Shown here: positions 19,763-27,154 of the stretch, piece after piece
Position numbering within the stretch: the first letter of the stretch is position 1
Layout of the letters: every line of letters starts with the position of its first letter
Notes under the pieces: generated by a model
Database searches by the model: none
The model's input: the letters and a program-made list of their open reading frames with translations, nothing else
What the model was told of the DNA's origin: nothing
Origin: Candidatus Theseobacter exili
GTDB taxonomy: Bacteria > Auribacterota > JACPWU01 > Theseobacterales > Theseobacteraceae
Reading direction: 5' to 3'
DNA length: 37,052 bases
NCBI GenBank assembly: GCA_030765365.1
Contig: JAVCCS010000092.1
Span: 1 to 37,052 of the forward strand
Translations under genes and position numbers: made by a program

Positions 19763-20187
19763 ACTTTAACCTGTGTATTAACATCAGCATGCACATGAAT
19801 ATCTACAGAATAAACGCCAAGTTTTTTTAGAGGTTCATCCAGATGAATTTTACGTTTATCTATTTGTATTTCTTCCTTCAGCAAGGCATCAGCAATATCC
19901 TGAGATGTAACAGAGCCGAACAGTTTATCTTCTTCACCTGCTTTAACAGGTATTGTAACTGAAACCGCCCCCAATTTTTCTGCAAGAGATTTGGCTTCTT
20001 CCAGCTCCTGCTGAATCCTCGCGTCTCGACGTGAAAAAATTGATTGTACAACCTGCTTATTAGCTTCAGAGTTACGTAAAGCTAATTTTTTTGGAAGAAG
20101 AAAATTTCTTGCATAACCATTTGCTACATCAACCAAGTCACCTTCTTTTCCAAGCTTATCAATATCCGACAACAAAATCACTTCCAT
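19744..20187 (-). CDS. rplI: Ribosomal protein L9
   Basis: This 147-residue protein is of normal L9 length. It has the N-terminal signature VILLSDIDKLGKEGDLVDVA with NGYARNFLLPKKLAL, a long central helix (residues 40-75, RRDARIQQELEEAKSLAEKL), and a C-terminal domain with LFGSVTSQDIADAL. L9 sits at the base of the L1 stalk of the large subunit. The gene is 13 bases after rpsR. Confidence 0.97.
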   Translation of the reverse strand: MEVILLSDIDKLGKEGDLVDVANGYARNFLLPKKLALRNSEANKQVVQSIFSRRDARIQQELEEAKSLAEKLGAVSVTIPVKAGEEDKLFGSVTSQDIADALLKEEIQIDKRKIHLDEPLKKLGVYSVDIHVHADVNTQVKVWVVKE

Positions 20188-20200
20188 TATAAAATTCTCC

Positions 20201-20410
20201 CTATCGAATTGCTACAAAAGGCATTAGCGCTATAAACCTGGCGCGCTTTATTTGTCTTGTTAACTGCCTTTGATGAATAGTACACGTACCGGTAATCCGA
20301 CGAGGAATTATCTTGCCTCTGTCAGTCGTGAATCTAGTCAATCGCCCTGTATCCTTGTAATCAATATTCCGGATTTTATCTTCACAAAACCTGCATTTCT
20401 TTCTTGCCAT
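20201..20410 (-). CDS. rpsR: Ribosomal protein S18 (zinc-ribbon, C+ type)
   Basis: The protein is 69 residues from the ATG at 20408-20410 ([13 protein letters not shown]), with GAGGAG six bases upstream; an ATG six codons earlier is unlikely. It carries CRFC near the N-terminus and [19 protein letters not shown] near the C-terminus. The two Cys of CxxC plus the later Cys and His are the C+ pattern that binds zinc in some S18 paralogues. S18 pairs with S6, encoded two genes upstream. Confidence 0.96.
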   Translation of the reverse strand: MARKKCRFCEDKIRNIDYKDTGRLTRFTTDRGKIIPRRITGTCTIHQRQLTRQIKRARFIALMPFVAIR

Positions 20411-20430
20411 GGTTTCTCCTCGTTTCATTA

Positions 20431-20895
20431 TTAAAAGGGGATATCATCCTCCCCAACTTCATTTGCTGAGTTTATTATATCCTCATTCGTTTTTTCAGCA
20501 ACATCACTACTCTTACTTTCACTTTGTACGCTTTCTGTAGATGCACTTTCTGTAGACGCGCTTCTAGGCCTTCCAAGAAACTGAACTCTCATTGCATGGA
20601 CTCTCATTCTACTGCGTTTTTCACCTTCTTTGGTTTCCCAGATATCCAAATGCAGACGGCCTTCAATCAGAATAGGAGACCCCTTGCTCAGGTATTCTCC
20701 AGATGTTTCAGCCTGACGTCCCCACACAACTATATCTACATAAGTTACTTCCTCCCTGCGCTCACCTGACTTTGTTACATAATTACGTCCAATTGCCAAA
20801 CCCAGGTCAGCTACTGCCTGACCTCCTGAAGTATATCTAAGTTCAGGATCACGAGTTAATCTCCCAGCCAGGAAAACCCGATTCAAATCTGCCAT
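20431..20895 (-). CDS. ssb: Single-stranded DNA-binding protein
   Basis: The 154-residue protein has the SSB OB-fold from [20 protein letters not shown] to RVQFLGRP (about residues 4-108), including [21 protein letters not shown] Ser/Glu-rich linker follows, then the acidic tip EVGEDDIPF, the signature that recruits replication and repair partners. It lies between rpsF and rpsR as in Firmicutes, 15 bases after rpsF, with CAGGAGATTTGTT before its ATG. Confidence 0.97.
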   Translation of the reverse strand: MADLNRVFLAGRLTRDPELRYTSGGQAVADLGLAIGRNYVTKSGERREEVTYVDIVVWGRQAETSGEYLSKGSPILIEGRLHLDIWETKEGEKRSRMRVHAMRVQFLGRPRSASTESASTESVQSESKSSDVAEKTNEDIINSANEVGEDDIPF

Positions 20896-20910
20896 AACAA
20901 ATCTCCTGCT

Positions 20911-21534
20911 TTATTCGCTTGTAGTTTTCTTAATATCATCCGTATCTTGTATCTCAACCTCTAATGCAGGTTTCTCTAAAGATTCAGTGCTTTCAGGTTG
21001 TTTTTTATCTTCAGAAACTTCTTCATCCACAGATGTATCCTCTGCTTTTGGTTCTTCATCCACAGATGTATCCTCTGCTTTTGGTTCTTCATCTGCAGAT
21101 GTATCTTCTGCTTTTGGTTCTTCATCCACAGATGTATCTTCTGCTTTTGGTTCTTCATCTGCAACAGTTTCTTCATTTGAAGAATCCGCTACAACTGGTT
21201 TTTTAATATATTCTTCGGTATCAGATAATGATTCTTTTTCAAAATTTTCTCCCTCAAAACGAATCATTAGGAACCGAATAATATTCTGATTCATCATCAA
21301 CCTGCGCTCAAGTTTCTTCACATCTGTTGAATTCATCTCAAAATAATATAAGACATAAAGACCTTCCTTTTGGCGCTTAATCTCATAAGATAGAGTCTTT
21401 TTACCAAGGATCCTCTGATTGTAGATCTTTCCATTAAGCTTACTGATCTCCTGGTTGATCTGATTAAAGACCTGCTCTAATTCTTCATTCGATAGTGCCG
21501 GTTTGACGATAAACATCGTCTCATAACGATTCAA
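20911..21534 (-). CDS. rpsF: Ribosomal protein S6 with repetitive acidic C-terminal tail
   Basis: S6 binds S18 on the 30S platform. I chose the TTG at 21532-21534 (NRYETMFIVKPALS), eight bases after AAGGAGA, giving 207 residues; the open frame goes back to 21558. The S6 core (to about residue 98) includes KLNGKIYNQRILGKKTLSYE and YVLYYFEMNSTDVKKLERRL. After it comes an acidic tail of about 105 residues with four near-identical 11-residue units of DEEPKAEDTSV type. S6 is post-translationally glutamylated at its C-terminus in E. coli; here a long acidic tail is encoded directly, and any functional parallel is speculation. Confidence 0.95.
   Translation of the reverse strand: MNRYETMFIVKPALSNEELEQVFNQINQEISKLNGKIYNQRILGKKTLSYEIKRQKEGLYVLYYFEMNSTDVKKLERRLMMNQNIIRFLMIRFEGENFEKESLSDTEEYIKKPVVADSSNEETVADEEPKAEDTSVDEEPKAEDTSADEEPKAEDTSVDEEPKAEDTSVDEEVSEDKKQPESTESLEKPALEVEIQDTDDIKKTTSE
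21019..21150. repeat. Four 33-bp tandem repeats in rpsF tail
   Basis: The units are 21019-21051, 21052-21084, 21085-21117 and 21118-21150, followed by a partial fifth. The plus-strand unit begins TTCTTCATCCACAGATGTAT and ends CTCTGCTTTTGG, with only one to three changes between copies. The period is a multiple of three, so the frame is kept and each unit encodes 11 residues. Confidence 0.95.
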
Positions 21535-21570
21535 TTGACCATCTCCTTTCTTAATCAATTCAACTATTCA

Positions 21571-22146
21571 TTAATCGTTGAATTGATTCATTGCTTTTTC
21601 AAATCCGTTAATTACAACATATTGTAAAGATTTTATGGCTTTTTTCATAACTTCTTCCAATTGTTTATATTCATTTTCACCAAATTGACCGAGAACAAAG
21701 TCAGACAAATTTCCTTTTCTCAAAGGTGAATCTATTCCAATCCGCAAACGAGGGACTTCTTCAGTATTCAAGTACTGCAATACAGAAGCAAGACCATTAT
21801 GTCCACCGGCGCTTCCACGCCGTCTCAGTCTAATTCTGCCAAACTCCAAACTGACATCATCAATTACAATTAAAATTTCCTGCGGTTTATACCTGAATTT
21901 CCGTATAAGCTGATAAACAGCCCGCCCGCTGAGATTCATATATGTCAATGGCTTTGCAAGAATTATATTTGAATCTTCAAACCTTATTTCACTAAACTGA
22001 AACTGACAAAACCACTTTTTTCTAAATTTGCCACCTGTATTCTCGGCAATTCTATCAACAACCATCTGTCCTGCATTGTGTCTGGTTCCCGCATAAAAAT
22101 CTCCGGGATTCCCTAGTCCAACGATCATGCCAATGTGATCAGACAC
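21571..22146 (-). CDS. pth: Peptidyl-tRNA hydrolase
   Basis: Pth cleaves peptidyl-tRNA released from stalled ribosomes. The 191 residues include IVGLGNPGDFYAGTRHNAGQM with the catalytic His and Asn, LAKPLTYMNLSGRAV, ILIVIDDVSLEFGRIRLRRR with the conserved Asp, and GSAGGHNGLASVLQYL. It starts five bases after rplY stops and follows the common ctc-pth order. Confidence 0.97.
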   Translation of the reverse strand: MSDHIGMIVGLGNPGDFYAGTRHNAGQMVVDRIAENTGGKFRKKWFCQFQFSEIRFEDSNIILAKPLTYMNLSGRAVYQLIRKFRYKPQEILIVIDDVSLEFGRIRLRRRGSAGGHNGLASVLQYLNTEEVPRLRIGIDSPLRKGNLSDFVLGQFGENEYKQLEEVMKKAIKSLQYVVINGFEKAMNQFND

Positions 22147-22151
22147 GATAA

Positions 22152-22844
22152 TTATTCCTCTTTGCCTTCCCCCTCGTCAGCTTCCTTTTCTTTACCACGT
22201 CCTATAACTGCCGGTTCAGCAGCAGCTTCTTCTTCACCCTCTTCTTCCCCTTCTTCTTCTTCTTCTTCTTCTACTACCTTAGGTGCCACCAAAGCAAAAA
22301 CAGGAAGCTCAGGATCAATTAGAACTACTACGTCAGAAGGAACCTTTATTTCCTTAACAAGGATGTGTTCCCCAATATGCAAGCCCGATATATCAACTTC
22401 TATCGCTGCTGGCACAGCAGTAGGCAAACACTCCACTTCAAGTTCACGAAGCAAATGCTCCAGAATTCCTCCCTGTTGAGAAACACCTTCAGGATCCCCG
22501 TACTCTCTAATAGGAACATGCACATGAATTTTTTCCTTGAGTGAAATCTCCATAAAATCTACATGTTTAAAACTGTCATGAACCGGACACCTCTGAACTT
22601 CTTTTATAATAACCGTTTTCTTTGAAGTTTTCTTCCCATCCATAATTTCAAGACTTAAAACCATGGTTTCAATAGCGTAATGTGATATCAAATGTTCAAT
22701 TGCTGCATCATCAATCTTTATTGAAAGAGCTTCTTTCCCACCTGAATAAACCACACCGGGTATTTTACCAGCCTTTCTAAGTCTGCTAACACGCTTTTTC
22801 CCACACTCACTGCGCGTTTCCGCTTGCAATACTATTTCTGACAT
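22152..22844 (-). CDS. rplY: Ribosomal protein L25/general stress protein Ctc with acidic tail
   Basis: This 230-residue protein has the 5S rRNA-binding L25 domain (residues 1-95, RSECGKKRVSRLRKAGKIPG, GVVYSGGKEALSIKID) followed by the TL5/CTC beta domain (VHVPIREYGDPEGVSQQGG, HLLRELEVECLPTAVPAAI, LHIGEHILVKEIKVP). After about residue 186 there is a Glu-rich tail (EEEEEEGEEEGEEEAAAE) encoded by GAA/GAG runs. It is the ctc gene of the prs-ctc-pth cluster. Confidence 0.95.
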   Translation of the reverse strand: MSEIVLQAETRSECGKKRVSRLRKAGKIPGVVYSGGKEALSIKIDDAAIEHLISHYAIETMVLSLEIMDGKKTSKKTVIIKEVQRCPVHDSFKHVDFMEISLKEKIHVHVPIREYGDPEGVSQQGGILEHLLRELEVECLPTAVPAAIEVDISGLHIGEHILVKEIKVPSDVVVLIDPELPVFALVAPKVVEEEEEEEGEEEGEEEAAAEPAVIGRGKEKEADEGEGKEE

Positions 22845-22905
22845 GTATTCATCTCCTAATCACTTATATAAATTTTTTGCCAATATACTGTCTGAAAAAA
22901 ATCTG

Positions 22906-23847
22906 TCAATCAAAAAGGGAACTTACTGATTCATTTTCATGTATTCTGCGTATAGCTTCCCCAAAAAGACTTGCTACCGAAATAACTCTTAATTTTCCGT
23001 TACCCTGTTTTTCTTTTACCGGAATTGAATCGGAAATAAAAACACATTTTAAGCTGGAATTTTCAATCCTCTCAAGAGCAGGAGGAGAAAGAACCGGATG
23101 TGCTGAAGCGGCATAAATATCGTTAGCCCCATTTGCAGCAACCATATTAGCAGCCTCTGTCAAAGAACCTGCGGTTGCGATCAGGTCATCTACAATTACA
23201 ACATTAGTTCCCTCAACCTCACCTATAAGATGCACAACCTCAGCTTTATCCTTTTTGTAACGTCTTTTATCTACTATTGCAAGATTAGCATTTAATCTCT
23301 GTGCAAACAACCTGGCTCTTTTTATTCCGCCAACATCCGGAGCCACGACTGTTATATTATCAAGTTTTAATCTCTTCAATGCGTCAGTAAAAACCGGCAC
23401 CATTTGAAGGTTATCCAGCGGAATATCAAAAAACCCCTGAATCTGATCCGCATGAAGATCCATAGTAAGAACTCTATCGGCTCCAGCAGCAGTAATCAAA
23501 TTTGCTACAAGCTTTGCTGATATTGGAACACGCGGTTGGTCTTTTCTGTCCTGTCTTGCGTAACCGAAATAAGGAATCACTGCGGTAATTCTTGCTGCAG
23601 ATGCACGCCTCAAAGCATCAATAATAATGAGGAGTTCCATAAGATTTTCATTAACAGGCGGACAAGTAGACTGTATAAGAAAAACATCACGCCCACGAAC
23701 ATCTTGCAATAACTTTACAAATAATTCACCATCACTGAACCTTGAAATTTCAATCTCTCCCAGTTTCACCCCGAGATATTCCACAATTTTCGATGCAATA
23801 TCCGGATTTCCTGTACCAGAAAAAACCATCATCTCATGCTTCATCAT
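22906..23847 (-). CDS. prs: Ribose-phosphate pyrophosphokinase
   Basis: Prs makes PRPP from ribose 5-phosphate and ATP, feeding the purine, pyrimidine and histidine routes (purN and hisG are also in this window). Motifs are FSGTGNPDIASKIVEYLG, ISRFSDGELFVKLLQDVRGRDVF, PYFGYARQDRKDQPRVPI, LTMDLHADQIQGFFDIP, and the PRPP loop VIVDDLIATAGSLTEAA. I chose the ATG at 23845-23847 (AAGGAAAC upstream), 313 residues; a GTG two codons earlier is equally plausible. Confidence 0.95.
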   Translation of the reverse strand: MMKHEMMVFSGTGNPDIASKIVEYLGVKLGEIEISRFSDGELFVKLLQDVRGRDVFLIQSTCPPVNENLMELLIIIDALRRASAARITAVIPYFGYARQDRKDQPRVPISAKLVANLITAAGADRVLTMDLHADQIQGFFDIPLDNLQMVPVFTDALKRLKLDNITVVAPDVGGIKRARLFAQRLNANLAIVDKRRYKKDKAEVVHLIGEVEGTNVVIVDDLIATAGSLTEAANMVAANGANDIYAASAHPVLSPPALERIENSSLKCVFISDSIPVKEKQGNGKLRVISVASLFGEAIRRIHENESVSSLFD

Positions 23848-23879
23848 AAACACGTTTCCTTACCTTTCTGGAACTACAG

Positions 23880-25145
23880 TTATTTGACCTCTTTTTTTCT
23901 AATTCTTGCAGGCATACCTAAAGCCAATGAACCATCAGGAACATCGTGATGTTTTGTAATAACTGCGCCTGCCGCAGTAACCGCATCTTGACCAATCTTG
24001 ACTGGAGCAATCATAATTGTTCCACTTCCTATAAAAGCTCCGTCTTCAATAGTTGTTTTATGTTTATTTTTCCCATCATAATTTGCAGTAATTGTACCTG
24101 CACCTATATTGACTTTTGCGCCAATACATGCATCGCCAAGATATGTCAAATGCTTAGCTTTACTGCCTTTTTTTATTCTTGTATTCTTTACCTCAACAAA
24201 GTTACCTACTTCTGAACCATTTTCCAAGACTGTACCGTTTCTCAAATGAGAAAATGGACCGACATGACAGTTCCTGCCGATTTCAACTTTACCTTCAATC
24301 ACTGTAAAAGGATAAATAATTGTATCCTGCCCAATCACAACATCATGATCTATAAAAGTCGTTCTAGGATCAACAATGGTAACTCCGGCATCCATGTGAG
24401 CATTTTTTATACGTGAAAAAACAACCTCGCCAACATTAGCCAAATCTCTTTTTGAGTTGATTCCCCGAACTTCATCACCATCTTCCAGGACAACAGAACC
24501 TATACGTTTTCCTGACCGAAACATCCTCTCAACAACATCCGTCAGGTAATATTCTCCTTTGTCTTTCCTTATTTCAATTGTTTCTAAAACCTCATTAAGA
24601 AATTCCCACCGAAAACAATAGGTTCCTGAATTAACTTCTTCATTAGCCTTTTCAAATAAACTTGCATTTTTTTCTTCAACTATTTTGCTTATTTCTCCAT
24701 GCGATTTTCTAACAATCCGTCCATATCCTTCCGGATTCTTTAAAATACCCGTTAAAAGAGTGCAATCAAGGTTTTCCTGCCTATGAACATCCAAAAGCCG
24801 GGCAATAGATTCCCCATTAAGTAAAGGAGCATCACCGCAAAGAACCATAACCTCTCCAGAAAAATCCTCAAGGAACGGCTTTGCCTGCATTACTGCGTGT
24901 CCTGTTCCCAAAAGTTCCTTCTGGTGAACATATGAAAAATCAGAACCAAGATACTCTTTTATATCATCAGCCTGATGCCCGACAACAACCAGCTTTCTGC
25001 AATCGCTATCCAGCGACATAACCAAATCAGCAATATATCTAATAATTGGTTTCCCAGCAACCTTATGCAAAACCTTAGAACAGGCTGACTTCATCCTAGT
25101 CCCTTCCCCAGCAGCCAGAATAACTATCGCAAGGTTTTCGGACAT
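23880..25145 (-). CDS. glmU: Bifunctional UDP-GlcNAc pyrophosphorylase / GlcN-1-P acetyltransferase
   Basis: GlmU makes UDP-GlcNAc, the precursor of both peptidoglycan and lipid A, which ties it to the lpx genes in the same run. The uridyltransferase half has VILAAGEGTRMKSACSKVLH, LLGTGHAVMQA and LCGDAPLL. The acetyltransferase half is a beta-helix with GPFSHLRNGTVLENGSEVGN, VEVKNTRIKKGSKAKHLTYL (catalytic His) and GAGTITANYDGKNKHKT. At 421 residues it is roughly 30 shorter than E. coli GlmU, the loss being in the C-terminal arm; all active-site residues I can place remain. AAAGGAG lies six bases before the ATG. Confidence 0.94.
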   Translation of the reverse strand: MSENLAIVILAAGEGTRMKSACSKVLHKVAGKPIIRYIADLVMSLDSDCRKLVVVGHQADDIKEYLGSDFSYVHQKELLGTGHAVMQAKPFLEDFSGEVMVLCGDAPLLNGESIARLLDVHRQENLDCTLLTGILKNPEGYGRIVRKSHGEISKIVEEKNASLFEKANEEVNSGTYCFRWEFLNEVLETIEIRKDKGEYYLTDVVERMFRSGKRIGSVVLEDGDEVRGINSKRDLANVGEVVFSRIKNAHMDAGVTIVDPRTTFIDHDVVIGQDTIIYPFTVIEGKVEIGRNCHVGPFSHLRNGTVLENGSEVGNFVEVKNTRIKKGSKAKHLTYLGDACIGAKVNIGAGTITANYDGKNKHKTTIEDGAFIGSGTIMIAPVKIGQDAVTAAGAVITKHHDVPDGSLALGMPARIRKKEVK

Positions 25146-25287
25146 CTATCACTCCTTTTTCTGTACCGCAATATATCGTAAAACCAACAGGCAAAAAAAT
25201 TCACTTACCAATATCTATACATACGGGGTATCAGTATATATCTACTATAATGAAAAAGCACACCCCTTTTTTATTAAAGAAACAAAA

Positions 25288-25316
25288 AAGATAAGATAGC
25301 GTATAAGGAAAGTCAA
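25288..25316 (-). promoter_or_regulatory. Sigma70-type promoter upstream of glmU
   Basis: On the minus strand, TTGACT (25311-25316) and TATCTT (25288-25293) are 17 bases apart. It lies 15 bases beyond the tRNA-Gln 3' end and would start transcription near 25281, giving a leader of about 135 bases before the glmU ATG. This is the most likely start of the long glmU-to-acyltransferase run. Confidence 0.6.
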
Positions 25317-25331
25317 TACAAATATTTTCTA

Positions 25332-25405
25332 TGGCTGCCCGGCAAGGATTCGAACCTTGAAAGTCGGCACCAAAAACCGATGTGTTACCATTACACCACC
25401 GGGCA
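25332..25405 (-). tRNA. tRNA-Gln (UUG)
   Basis: Acceptor TGCCCGG pairs with CCGGGCA. The anticodon stem TCGGT/GCCGA holds the loop TTTTGGT, anticodon UUG. T arm CAAGG/CCTTG has loop TTCGAAT and the CCA is encoded. It separates spoVG from glmU in an otherwise Firmicutes-like gene order. Confidence 0.95.
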
Positions 25406-25725
25406 GATGTAGAATTTATTTGAAGTCGTTACGAAGAATCAAACAACTCACTAATGAAACCTTGTTATACTTCATTACAACAATTGGATCAAACCGAAAA
25501 GTTAAAAAATTCTTCAAGCGCTAACTTAAACCCATAATTTCAACAGAAGAATGAAATTCGTCAAAACCTACTGGCCTATCTTGAAATAGAAAAAGGCTCA
25601 ATACAAACTATTTCTGTTATACCTGCATTTTTTCCATTTCAATCTAAACCAATATTTTTCAACTGGTCTAATAGCTATCGTAAAATCCGGGTTAAACTGC
25701 TAATTCAACCGGCGAACCTCAAGTC
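25406..25725. other. 320-base gap between spoVG and tRNA-Gln
   Basis: No convincing gene is present; the longest ATG frames noticed are of 19 and 27 codons without good ribosome-binding sites. It contains the likely tRNA-Gln promoter at 25464-25492. No clear terminator hairpin was found after spoVG. Confidence 0.5.
25464..25492 (-). promoter_or_regulatory. Candidate promoter of tRNA-Gln
   Basis: On the minus strand, TTGATC (25487-25492) and TATAAC (25464-25469) are 17 bases apart, about 58 bases before the tRNA 5' end. A weaker TTGATT-18-TAAATT pair lies closer to the tRNA. Confidence 0.45.
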
Positions 25726-26253
25726 TCAAAGGGCTTCTTCCTCCGACGTTTCCTGTATTTCTTCCAGCGGCTGTTCCTGTATTTCTTCCAGCGGTTCGGT
25801 TAATTCATTAGCATCATCGCCAGAAGCAGGTTCAACAACCTTTTCCACATTAGAACTTGTATCAGTTAAAGAGTCTCCACTTTCCTGCATACCTTTCTGT
25901 TCTCTATATGATTCAAGTATCATTCCTTCAATATATTCCCGAGCTTCTGCAGTAATTGGATGAGCAATATCTTTATGCTCTTCTCTTCTTTGATCTTCAT
26001 CATAACGCCTTTTTTCGGGAATTTTCATCCCGCATTCAGAACAAAAACGGCTTCGAATAGGATTTTTGTTCTGACAACGCGGGCATTTTTCTCTAACCCT
26101 TGTACTCGGCATTGCTACAAAAAGGCCTCTTTCACCCTCGATAATTTTCAAATCCCTCACCACAAACATATCATCGAATGTGATAGTGGCAAATGCCTTA
26201 AGTTTACTTCCTCCAGAATGTTTTAAATGGATGTTAACCTGGGTGATCTTCAT
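25726..26253 (-). CDS. spoVG: SpoVG-family regulator with inserted zinc ribbon
   Basis: SpoVG proteins are small nucleic-acid-binding regulators; in Bacillus the family is about 97 residues. Here the protein has 175. The N-terminal fold is ordinary (ITQVNIHLKHSGGSKLKAFA, FDDMFVVRDLKIIEGERGLF, VAMPSTR), and HKDIAHPITAEAREYIEGMI completes it. Between MPSTR and HKDIAHPI is an insert of about 35 residues with CPRC at 57-60 and CSEC at 71-74, a four-Cys zinc ribbon. After residue 115 comes a Ser/Glu-rich tail with two copies of LEEIQE. The ATG overlaps the ispE stop as ATGA. From memory, planctomycete SpoVG proteins share the ribbon. Confidence 0.93.
   Translation of the reverse strand: MKITQVNIHLKHSGGSKLKAFATITFDDMFVVRDLKIIEGERGLFVAMPSTRVREKCPRCQNKNPIRSRFCSECGMKIPEKRRYDEDQRREEHKDIAHPITAEAREYIEGMILESYREQKGMQESGDSLTDTSSNVEKVVEPASGDDANELTEPLEEIQEQPLEEIQETSEEEAL
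25750..25794. repeat. Two 21-bp direct repeats in spoVG tail
   Basis: TTCCTGTATTTCTTCCAGCG plus one G occurs at 25750-25770 and again at 25774-25794, a 24-base period. It encodes a duplicated LEEIQEQP unit. Confidence 0.9.
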
Positions 26254-27149
26254 AGCTCTGATCCTTCTCGATGTGTCTGCCCTTTATGGGTAGAACAAAT
26301 GATTGAAAACACCTCTTTACAAAAACACTTCTCAAATTCTATTTTAAGCTGCTTCGCTTTTTCTTTACTTTCAACAACACCAAACACGGTTGGACCGCTA
26401 CCCGAAAGAACTGTGCCCAACGCTCCACAACGATGAATAGTTCCCTTAATTCCAAGAAGTTCTTCTTTTTTTTCAAAAGCAGGTTCTTCAAGCCGGTTAA
26501 AAAGAGCACATGCAATCTCTGCTGCATCTTTGTGCAACAAAGCCCTGATCATGACTTTAGGATCCCTCCGTTTTGTTGTCAAGGGCAATTTCACCCCGGA
26601 ATAAATTTCCGCTGTCAAAGATTGAAAACGAGGGTTAATTAAAAGATAATGTAAAGTCCCATCAAAGATAAGCGGTTCTATTTGTTCTCCAATTCCACGA
26701 CAGCAAGAAGTTCCCCCTTTCAACAAAAACGGGACATCCGCGCCAATATTAGCTCCTATATCCTGTAATTCATCATAAGACAAACCAAGATCCCATAACA
26801 CATTTGCCCCTCTAAGAGCTGCAGCCGCATTTGAGCTACCGCCACCAAGCCCGGCCCCAACGGGTATTCTCTTTTGAATATGTATATGAACTCCGTCACG
26901 AATTGAAAATTTTTTTCTAATAAGATCCAGTGCACGACAAACAAGATTTTCCGGGCCGGTTGGGATAGTAAATCCTTCTGATGAAATGCTTGTATTTCCA
27001 GATCCAGAAGAATGTTCAAAAGATAATGTGTCACAGAGATCTATTGTCTGCATAACAGTGCATATTTCGTGATAACCGTCTGTTCGCTTCTGCAGAATTT
27101 CAAGGAAGAGATTTACTTTTGCCGGAGAAGTCAGAACCAATCGTTTCAC
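26250..27149 (-). CDS. ispE: 4-(cytidine 5'-diphospho)-2-C-methyl-D-erythritol kinase
   Basis: IspE is the GHMP kinase of the MEP isoprenoid route. The 299 residues show LTSPAKVNLFLEILQKRTDGYHE at the N-terminus, the phosphate-binding loop IPVGAGLGGGSSNAAAALRG, GADVPFLLKGGTSCCRGIGE, and the GHMP C-terminal motif GALGTVLSGSGPTVFGVV. It is translationally coupled to spoVG through ATGA and starts five bases after the TPR gene stops. Confidence 0.97.
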   Translation of the reverse strand: MKRLVLTSPAKVNLFLEILQKRTDGYHEICTVMQTIDLCDTLSFEHSSGSGNTSISSEGFTIPTGPENLVCRALDLIRKKFSIRDGVHIHIQKRIPVGAGLGGGSSNAAAALRGANVLWDLGLSYDELQDIGANIGADVPFLLKGGTSCCRGIGEQIEPLIFDGTLHYLLINPRFQSLTAEIYSGVKLPLTTKRRDPKVMIRALLHKDAAEIACALFNRLEEPAFEKKEELLGIKGTIHRCGALGTVLSGSGPTVFGVVESKEKAKQLKIEFEKCFCKEVFSIICSTHKGQTHREGSEL

Positions 27150-27154
27150 TTTTT

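Noticed and set aside
20964-21289. Several repetitive frames on both strands, and a possible CRISPR-like array
   Set aside because: The 33-bp units are directly adjacent with no spacers and keep the rpsF frame, so they are coding tandem repeats. The same reasoning excludes a CRISPR at 6043-6246.
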